Shown in pieces: positions 16,732 to 25,800 of a stretch of 64,000 nucleotides of DNA. Under the pieces are notes generated by a model that made no database searches, was not told the origin of the DNA, and saw nothing but the letters and a program-made list of their open reading frames with translations. A program made the position numbers and the translations under genes. The first letter of the stretch is position 1, and each line of letters opens with the position of its first letter. The stretch spans positions 62,001 to 126,000 of the forward strand of contig NZ_JALKAC010000013.1 of NCBI RefSeq assembly GCF_024171645.1. Direction: 5' to 3'. The stretch is from Flavobacterium sp. HSC-32F16. Lineage in GTDB: Bacteria > Bacteroidota > Bacteroidia > Flavobacteriales > Flavobacteriaceae.

Positions 16732-18447
16732 TTATTTAAAATCTATAATTTCAAATAACAGATCGTATTTATCGCCTAATTTTTTCTTTAACCGCTGCTT
16801 ACTTTTTTTAATTGCGTCAATTGTTACTCCCAACAAATTCGACATTTCGTAGTTATTAAAATCCAATTTTTGGAGCATTATTATTTTAAGATTGGATTCT
16901 TTTAATTCTGGAAAGTTTTCCATTAAAGCAACATAAAAATCACCATGCTGTTTTATGAATTCTCTTTTAAAAGTACTCCAATTTTCATCTGTCATAAGAT
17001 GAGAGTTTAGTATTTCCTGAAGTTTTCCTTTTTCTTCTTCTGAATTTTTTGAAGCAGAATTTTTAACTTCTTCAAGTTCAGTTTCTAAAACAGATATTTG
17101 TTTGTTTTTGTTTTTAAGATATTCGACATAAGTATCTATATTCGAACTTGCATCGTTAAGTTTCTTTTCAAAAAACAACCTGTCATTTTCGATTTTTATT
17201 CTTTTTGCATTTAATCTTTTGTTTAAAGCACTATATGCAATTACACTTGACAGAATAGTCAAGACTAAAATCAGAATATAGATTTTTTTTGCCTTTTCTC
17301 CCTGTTCTAATTGTAACCGAATTTTTTCTGTTTCAGTTTCATATTTTTGTTTCTGAACAATCCAATTAGATCTTCGCAGTACGGTATTGCCATTTGTTTG
17401 AAGTAAAAACTCTTCAATTTGCTTCAGCTGACGTCTCAACAGCAATTCTTTTTCAGGGTCTCTGCCGTTTAGAATAATAAGTTTTAAATCAATAACTTCT
17501 TTTAAAGAACTTCTGTAATAGGATTTTGAGCTTGCAATTTTCTCCGCTCTGGTTAAAATTTTTTCGACTTCAGCTGTATTATGGTCTGATTTTAAAAGAA
17601 TTTGAGCCAATAATATAGAAGCATACATCTCATTTTTATCAATTTTAAACTTTTGAGAGTACAAAATATCTTGTTTTAACAAATGTACCGCCTCTTTTAA
17701 ATTTCCTTTTTTTTCATAAACGAGAGCTTTATCGCCTAAGATTTTTGCATACCTGATACTGTCGCCTATTTGTAATGCAACTTCTTCAGATTTATTTAAA
17801 TAGCGCATAGCATTTGATAAATCTTTATTTCTAAGATAACAGTTTCCAATTGCATTCAAAACGCCGGCATAGTCAGAAGAAGGCTTTTCCATATACTGCA
17901 GGGATTTTTTATAAAAGCTTACAGCAGAGTTATCTTCTACAGTAAACATTATCCAGCCAAAAAATTTAAAAGTTTCTTGTGGTAAAATCATTTCAGAGGG
18001 ATCAATCTGATTACTTTCTTGCATTGTTTTAAGTACAATTGGAATAAGCTGATCAATCTGGCAGTAGAAATATAAGTATTTTGAATAATTCAACTGAGTC
18101 CAAATAATAAGACTTGGATCATTTAGCTTTTGGGCTTCCTGAATTGATTTTAAATAATACTGCTCGCTTCTGCTGTTTATTTTGTCAAAAAATGCCGAAA
18201 AGCCATTTGCAAGAAGGGCATTGTATAAGATATGTGATTTTTTATTGGAAGACTGTTTTAAAAAAGACAAACGTTTTTTGAGTTCAGCAGTATCTTTTTT
18301 AGCATTATTTTCTTGAATAATTATAGATTCAATATCCTTAATTGACTCTGTAGAAGGCGATGATAGTTTTTGGGCGTGTAATTGTGTAAAAAAAACAAAG
18401 GCAGATAACACAAAAAAGAATGTAATTTTTTTTGTACAGAAAATCAT
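16732..18447 (-). CDS. TPR-repeat, membrane-anchored HTH regulator
   Basis: The 571-residue protein has a signal peptide or anchor (MIFCTKKITFFFVLSAFVFFTQLHAQ) and several TPR-like helical repeats from about 90 to 340. A transmembrane segment follows at about 387-410, then a coiled coil. The C-terminal helix-turn-helix LLGVTIDAIKKSKQRLKKKLG resembles the DNA-recognition part of LuxR/sigma-region-4 regulators. Bacteroidota have many such TPR-TM-coiled coil-HTH proteins. They probably sense a periplasmic signal and regulate transcription from the membrane without phosphorylation. It is divergent from the surface-protein cassette starting at 18936 and is the obvious candidate to control it. Confidence 0.8.
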   Translation of the reverse strand: MIFCTKKITFFFVLSAFVFFTQLHAQKLSSPSTESIKDIESIIIQENNAKKDTAELKKRLSFLKQSSNKKSHILYNALLANGFSAFFDKINSRSEQYYLKSIQEAQKLNDPSLIIWTQLNYSKYLYFYCQIDQLIPIVLKTMQESNQIDPSEMILPQETFKFFGWIMFTVEDNSAVSFYKKSLQYMEKPSSDYAGVLNAIGNCYLRNKDLSNAMRYLNKSEEVALQIGDSIRYAKILGDKALVYEKKGNLKEAVHLLKQDILYSQKFKIDKNEMYASILLAQILLKSDHNTAEVEKILTRAEKIASSKSYYRSSLKEVIDLKLIILNGRDPEKELLLRRQLKQIEEFLLQTNGNTVLRRSNWIVQKQKYETETEKIRLQLEQGEKAKKIYILILVLTILSSVIAYSALNKRLNAKRIKIENDRLFFEKKLNDASSNIDTYVEYLKNKNKQISVLETELEEVKNSASKNSEEEKGKLQEILNSHLMTDENWSTFKREFIKQHGDFYVALMENFPELKESNLKIIMLQKLDFNNYEMSNLLGVTIDAIKKSKQRLKKKLGDKYDLLFEIIDFK

Positions 18448-18935
18448 TTTGGAATTTGGGCTTATTGAGGCTGCTAAACTATAAAAAATAAATATTTTTC
18501 TAAATAAAAATTAGCACATTATTCAACTTACGTTGGAACTAATAACTTGAAAATCTTAAATATAAAATTTTTCTTATAGACTCAGAAAATCATTTAGGGA
18601 TAATAGGAAATTATAAAAAAATGCTTCGTACAATCACTTGTTATCCTTTGAGAGAATTTTCTATCTAATTCTCACAAAGAAGAATTGCTGTAAAGAATTT
18701 GTAATTGAAACTCTATTTTTTTGCTTTTTGACCACTTAATAAGCACTGAATAAAAAGTCTTTTCTTTAAGCATTTGTAAATTAAATAATTGTGCTTTTAC
18801 AAGTATTAATTTGTCTCCATTTTGTCCCTTATGATTATTTAATAAATTGCTTTTTTTAAAATAATTTCGGGCGTTTATTATAAGATCCGAAAAGTATCTT
18901 TTTTACCCAAATTATTAATTTTTTAAATGATATCT
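18448..18935. other. Divergent intergenic region between TPR regulator and surface-protein cassette
   Basis: No gene is supported in this 488-bp AT-rich stretch. It holds an inverted repeat, TTTGaGAGAATT at 18647-18658 against AATTCTCaCAAA at 18667-18678 (11 of 12 pairs, 8-nt loop), and a 10-bp-phased direct repeat TTTGTCTCC/TTTTGTCCC at about 18810-18828. Either may be an operator for the cassette. The promoters cannot be placed with confidence. Confidence 0.4.
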
Positions 18936-19793
18936 ATGAAAACAAAATTACTTTTAATGTTATGCCTTTTTTGTGCATCTATTTCAAATTATGCCCAAAG
19001 TTCTGCTTCGCAGTCCGGAATTGCAGTACAGGGAATTGCCAGAGATGCTAACAATACGGCTATAGCTAATCAGGATATTTCTTTAACTTACACTCTTTAT
19101 TATGTAGAAGCTTCTAGAGAAGAGGTTGTCTATACCACTACTAAAGTTTTAAGAACAGATGCATTTGGTGTCTTTTCAGATGTAATAGATCCAACATCGG
19201 TAAACAACAGTTTATTTGCAAATAATAGTGTTTATCTAAAAATAGATAAAGGCTCAGATAATATTTCTAATGAAAAACTGCACCATGTGCCGTATGCTAT
19301 TGCTGCCAACAATGGTGTTCCAACGGGTTCAATTATGCCTTTTATTGGGACTGCAGCTCCAGTAGGCTGGGTGCTTTGCGACGGAGCTGTCCTTCCTTCA
19401 ACAGCTAAGGCTTTAATTGCAATGGTAGGAAATAATGCACCTGATTTACGAGGGATGTTTTTGAGAGGTGCGGGACAAAATTCTAATACTGCTAATGCTG
19501 CAGAAATAGCACCTAATACTTTAAATGGAACTCAAATGTCAACCAATAAAAACCATACCCACACAGGAACTACAGCAGCAAATGGTGAACATAGTCATGC
19601 AGAGGCTGCTCCTTTTTTTTATGATCCGAATAATGCAGATGGAGGTTTTAGTGGAGGAGGTAATCAGATAGGGAAAAGAACTGTACAAACCGGTTTAAGC
19701 GGTAATCATAGCCATACCTTTACAACTGATGCTGCCGGTGCAACAGAATCACGCCCAATAAACTATGGTGTAAACTATATCATCAAATTATAA
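18936..19793 (+). CDS. Secreted tail-collar-domain protein
   Basis: The 285-residue product is taken from MKTKLLLMLCLFC, since this gives a normal Sec signal peptide ending NYAQ, rather than from ATG 18927. Residues 25-130 form a beta-rich domain common in secreted Bacteroidota proteins (GIAVQGIARDANNTAIANQDISL...LHHVPYAIAANNG). Then a phage tail-collar fold follows: GSIMPFIGTAAPVGWVLCDGA, APDLRGMFLRGAGQ, a His/Gly-rich part and a closing RPINYGVNYIIKL. Such domains trimerise in phage fibres. Here a signal peptide replaces any phage context. It is followed after 10 bp by the giant protein gene. A role as surface fibre or adhesin tip is inference. Confidence 0.8.
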   Translation: MKTKLLLMLCLFCASISNYAQSSASQSGIAVQGIARDANNTAIANQDISLTYTLYYVEASREEVVYTTTKVLRTDAFGVFSDVIDPTSVNNSLFANNSVYLKIDKGSDNISNEKLHHVPYAIAANNGVPTGSIMPFIGTAAPVGWVLCDGAVLPSTAKALIAMVGNNAPDLRGMFLRGAGQNSNTANAAEIAPNTLNGTQMSTNKNHTHTGTTAANGEHSHAEAAPFFYDPNNADGGFSGGGNQIGKRTVQTGLSGNHSHTFTTDAAGATESRPINYGVNYIIKL

Positions 19794-19803
19794 AGCTGTA
19801 ATT

Positions 19804-22800
19804 ATGAAGAAAATAATTGCAGTTCTCGGAATGTTTGTTCTGGGAACGGGACTCTATGCTCAAAACAACACTGGAGCTAAAATAGTACCCGTTTCGCAGG
19901 CAATTAAAAAAGATGGTATCAACATACAGGTTGGACTTCCTTTTTTAGGGCAGAATAAAGAAAAAAGTTCAAGAGTTACAACGCCGCTGGATGTACGTTT
20001 TCCATGGAGTATTTTGTATCTATTTAAGACATTTGCAGAAGAATCTTTTAGTGTTTCAAAAGGTTTTTATGGTGATAAAGTTTTGATCTCTTGGAATTTA
20101 AGAGCCAATCAAAATCTAGTTAAAAACATCAAAATTTATAGAAGGGTTTATACTGAAGCGGGAAATCTTCCTTATAATTTAGTGGTAGGTCTTCCTTCTA
20201 CCGAAACGGTGTATGAAGATAAATATGTAGAAGGAGGTGTTTTGTATGAATACAAAGTAGAAGCGCAAGGGGTTAGTGATATTCCTGAACTTTACAGCAC
20301 CTACATTACAGGAATTGGATATAGAAATCCTACAGCAGTTGTAACAGGTAATATTAGTTATAAAGGCGGAAACCCTGTTAAAGATGTGGTAGTGACCGCA
20401 ACTCCAAATGGCAGCGGTGCTGTTAAAGGAAGCGGCTTGAATGTTCCTGCATCTGGTTTTGTAGACCTAAGCGGATTGAGTACATTAATTTCAAATGCAG
20501 CAACTTTTGAGGCTTGGGTAAAACCCAATGGAGCTTATGCTAATGATTCTGAAGCAGCTATTCGATTGTTTAATATTTCAAGTTCGACAAGTGCTGACAA
20601 TCTAAATGTTACTGTAAAATTAAATCCAGCAGCTAAATCATTAGATGTTAATATTGGCGCAAGTAAATATACATTGAATAATTATTTTCCATCAGGTAAT
20701 TTAAACTCAAGAGGAAATGATCTGCTTGTACCTGTTTCGGAATTTAATAAATCATTTGTTCATTTTTCTGTTGTGATCAATGATAATAAGGTTCCGTTGT
20801 TATACATTAACGGAAGACAGATTACACAAGCTTACGTAACAGAAGCTGACAGCAAATTGAAAGGTGTTGATGTTTCTTATACTGCTCCTTATTTTAGTGC
20901 AGTAATTCCAACTGGAACCGTAAAACTTTCTGGCGTTACCTGGGATAATGCTAAAGTGGGCGGGGGAAAATCAAGTTATATTGACGAAATCAGAATTTGG
21001 AAAGCAGCATTAGAATCTTCTGTAATCAGAACAGATTATTCAAGATTCATAAGCGGAAACGATTCCAGACTGGTAACTTACCTTAGAGCCAATGAAAAAG
21101 CAGGAAGTTTTGCTTATGATTTGTCTAGAAGCGGTTTTACTTATAATGAAAATCACGGTAAACTTTGGGATGCCAATACACCAGTGGGCAAAAAAGTTTT
21201 ATGGGCCGCAGAAGCTGATAATTACCCAACAACCTCTCAATTAGGTGTTTTAGGAGTAACAGACAGCAAAGGAAATTATCAAATCAGTGCGATTCAGTAT
21301 TCTGGCACAGGAGAATCTTATAACATTACTCCTATGTACGGCCAGCATAAATTTGAGCCTAACCAGCAATTGGTTTACTTAGGACTAGGTTCAGAAGTGG
21401 TTAATAAAATTGATTTTATAGATCAGTCTTCGTTCAGCTTCAAAGGTGTCGTTGCTTATGATACAAGAGGAATTTTTGAATCTTATGCGCAGATAGATGG
21501 TAAAGAAACTGGAAATAAAGGTGATGCATGGATTGAAGGAGGGGCTAATATTCTTGATGAAGGTTATAATTACTACGAAATTAATGGTGAAAAATTTCCT
21601 AAAGGGAAATACTGGAAAAATGATGGAGAAAACAAAGACATACCTGGTGATGATTATTTAGAACGTTATGCTTCAATTTATACAACTGGAGCAAATGTAT
21701 ATATTGACGGGAATATTGTACTGGATGCTAATAATATTCCAGTTGTTACAGACGATAATGGTTATTTTGATGTAAGTGTTCCAATTGGTAAACATTATAT
21801 TACAATCAAAAAAGACGGGCATCAATTTGTTTACAATGGCCGTTTTCCCGCTGCTGCAACTGAATTTAAAGAATTTTTTGAAGATTCTAATGAGCCGGTT
21901 TATTTTGTAGACAACACTAAAGTTACCGTAGTTGGTAAAGTTGTGGGAGGTCCTGTAGAAGCTGAAAAGCCTATTGGTTTTGGAGGTCAAGGTGTAGTTA
22001 CCAAAACGATAATAGACTCTGGAATTACTAAAAATCTGGAAGTCAGCGCTAAAAACAATATAGGTAAAGCTCATTTTACATTAGGATATGCACCAGTAGG
22101 AGCCAATGTTACCAAGTATACAAAGTATAGTTATACTACTAATGAAAAGTCAGGAGAATACAGAATTACGGTAATGCCTTTAAAATATAATCTGGAAGCA
22201 AATGATTTGGTCATTAACACCAATTCAGGTATTTCATTATTAAAAGCAGGAACTACAGAGGTATTTGATTTTGCTGAAATTCCGGTTACTAAAACACCTG
22301 AATTTAAGTATAAAGAAAATAATGTAGATAAAACATTAACCGGAACTCCGTATCATTACGAGAAAAGTTTTACTTACAGATCGACTCCGGTATTGCAGGT
22401 TATCGAACAGACATCTGATAAAACTATCGATGTAGCAGGAACAAAAGTTTCTACAGAAAACTTTGGAAAACCAATTTATACGCAGTTCATGGCGTACAAA
22501 ATTGTAATGAATCGTTTTGAGCGTTACACCAATAATGATTTTGGAACAGCGGTAGAAGTAAAAGTTCCCGTAACGGATGGTGAATTGGTAAAAACAAATA
22601 ATCTAGCTTTGCCAGACTCAGAAACGATTACGGCAGACGGAAGTACTTTAACGTATGCCTTTAAAGGAGGTATTCCGTCAATTACGCCGCCGTTTGAAAT
22701 AAAAAGTACTTTAAAATACCGATTAAACGAAGTAGATTATCCGGTTGAGAATTTCAATGATACCGGAATTATTTTAGGTGGAAAAGCTGATGGAAGCCAG

Positions 22801-25800
22801 ACTTTTGTAACAGCAGCACCAGATGTTCCTGCGATTATTTTAAGAGATCCGCCGGGGTCTAATAGTTTTGCTTCGATTGAATCTGGTGAAAGTATTTCAT
22901 TTACATCTGAAGCTTCTTTTGCACATCAGGAAGGAGCAGAAGAAGAACTTACCATTGCAGGCGGAATGTATTTTGAGCTTCAGGGAGGTTTGGTTCCTAC
23001 GCCAAAAGTAACAATAGAGCAGCAAAATTCAGCAGTTACAGGTATGTCTCTTTCCAACACTTCTCAAGATGGTAAGACAGTAACAAGCACCTACACTTTT
23101 AGTAAAGCAATTTCTACCAGTGATGCCTCAGATTATGTTGGATCAGACGGGGATTTGTATATAGGAAACTCAAAAAACATATTTTATGGTTCGTATGATA
23201 ACATTGAAACATCGAAAACAATACCTAAAAAATTTGTAAATGGTCAAGCTGTACCTTTAGATACAAATGAATATATAAATTTAGGAACTGCAATTGCTCC
23301 GGTTTATATAAGCAAGCAAAAGGCACTTAGTTTTGTCGATAAACCAACTGAAACATTCTTTATTTATTCGCAAAAACATATTTTATCTACTTTGATTCCG
23401 GAGTATGAATTGTTTATTACAACAAATTTGAATGGACCAGATCCGAACTCTGCTGCAAACATCCAGAAGAGAGAAGAATATCAAGAAAAGATTAGACTGT
23501 GGCGAAAAGTAGTTTTAGATAACGAAAAAGTAAAATACGCCGCTAAAAATGATCGTGCGGCTTATAAAACAGGTTTATCAGGTGTAATTACAAACTTTAA
23601 CAATCAAGTTAAAGGAGCTTTTGATGGTACCAGTGATCCTGCTGCTAAAGCAAGATTGACCAATCAGCTTACTCAGTCTAATGAGATTAAAAACATGCTT
23701 GGATCTGAGTTTGAGAAAAACGTTTCTTTTGATGCAGGTTTAGGATCGTATTCCCGCAGTGTAGAGACAAGTGTGGTATCTGCTGCAACTACTTCATATA
23801 ACTTGGTAATTGACCAGTCAGTTGCTGCAATAATAGGTTTTGAAGTGAACAAAGTGGGGATGGAAGCTAATACAAAAGCATTTTTTCAACAAGATATAAA
23901 TTCATCATTATCTACAGAAAAAGCAACGACAACAAACATAAGTTATACCTTTAAAGACAATGACAAAGCGAACTTTTTAAGCGTAGATGTGGTAAACTCT
24001 TTTGATGGTAACGGACCTGTTTTCATCACGCAGGGAGGAAGAACTTCTTGTCCTTATGAAGATGCAGAGCAAACACATTTTTACAATAAAAGCCTCTACA
24101 GCGATTCAGCAGCTGCAATTATTGAACTGCCAGAAGATAAACGTGAAAAGTTAAGTTTTGCTACTCAAAAAGTAGAAGTTCCGGTAATGACCGTAACAGA
24201 TAACGATGTTTCTAATGTCGTTGAAACTAAAAAGGCTGAGTTTGAATTAAAACTTGAAAACAACAGTGTATCAGGTTCTGATGCTGATTTCTTATTAGTG
24301 GTAGACAATACTACTAATCCAAATAATGCCTTAATTAACATTGAGCCAAATGGTACAATTGTTCATGTACCTTACGGAAGAGAAGTTATCTATAAACTGA
24401 CTTTAGGAAAATCTATCTCCGATATTTATGACTACAAGGACATAAAAATCAGACTTCAGTCATTATGTGACGGAGAAGATGTAAGCTCTGAAGTATTTAT
24501 TTCGGCCAGTTTCGTTCCTTCATGTTCAAGCGTAACAGTAAGCGCACCATTGAACAACTGGGTGTACAATAGAGAAAAAGCTTTTAATACAGATGGATCA
24601 ACTAAACCGTTAGCAATAAACTTAACGGGATATAACACCAAGTTTAAAAGTTTCAAGAAAATTGATTTGGAGTATAAATTAGCAACAAGCCCAAACTGGA
24701 TTCGTCTGCAAACATATTACGGAACTCCGGAATTTTATAACGAGGCAGTAAGTAACAATGAAACTCAGATTTCATCTATTGGAGCAGCTACAAGTCTGAC
24801 TTACAATTTTGATATTGCAGCTCTAAAATTAGCTGATGGCAAATACCAAATTAGAGCCAGAAGTACCTGTACAAATGATACAGAATTCATATCTGAAGTT
24901 ATTTCAGGATCGGTAGATTTAAGTGCGCCTCAGTTATTTGGAACCCCGCTGCCAACAAACGGTATTTTAAGTGCAGGCGATGATTTAAAAGTAAGTTTTA
25001 ACGAAAACATTTTCTTTAATTCAGCAGTAAGCACAATCGAAATAAAAGGACAAACGAATCAGTTAAAAATTGATCATAATGTAAGTTTGCATTTCGAAGG
25101 AAATAACAATACGGCAGTAATCAATAGTCCTCAAATCAGCTCAGGAAATTTAAGTCTTGAATTCTGGTTGAATAATGAGACCAAAGCTTCAAGTGCTTCT
25201 ATTATTTCACAGGACGGCGGTTTAAATATCGGTTTAAACAACGGAAATATTTCTTTTACATTAGGAGATGTTACCGTACAAGGAGGATTAAAAAACGACA
25301 ATCTATTCCATCACTATGCTTTTACGTATAACAGCAGCAACGGTGATTATAGAATTTTTGAAGATGATGCCGAAATTGGTTCTAAAAGCGGTAAAGCCAA
25401 TGTACAACTTGCCAACAACAATGCTTTGGTAGTTGGAGGAAACACATTTGCCGGAAACGTACACGATCTTCGTTTATGGAATAAAACAGTAAGCAGAGAA
25501 GATTCTTATGCTAAAATGTATGCTAAAATAATGGGCAACGAAGCTAATCTTGCTGGTTACTGGCCAATGAATGAAGGTAGAGATGCTTTAGCCAAAGATT
25601 TAGTGAGATTTAAACATGCAACAGTAAATAATACCTCATGGGATATTAAACCAAAAGGAACTTCGTATGACTTTACTAACGGACAGTATCTGGTTATGGA
25701 CAATGTGAATTTTGTTCAGGTAACTAAAGAAATGGACGCTACGATGGAGTTTTGGATTAAAACAGGAACGCCTCAGGAAGCTACTATATTCTCAAACGGA

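Noticed and set aside
18810..18828. 10-bp-phased TTTGTCTCC/TTTTGTCCC as an HTCS site
   Set aside because: It resembles the ACCC element only loosely and no HTCS lies beside this promoter; kept only as a note on the intergenic region.
18936..19793. Prophage tail gene
   Set aside because: The collar domain is on a signal-peptide protein with no other phage genes around; it belongs to the surface cassette.
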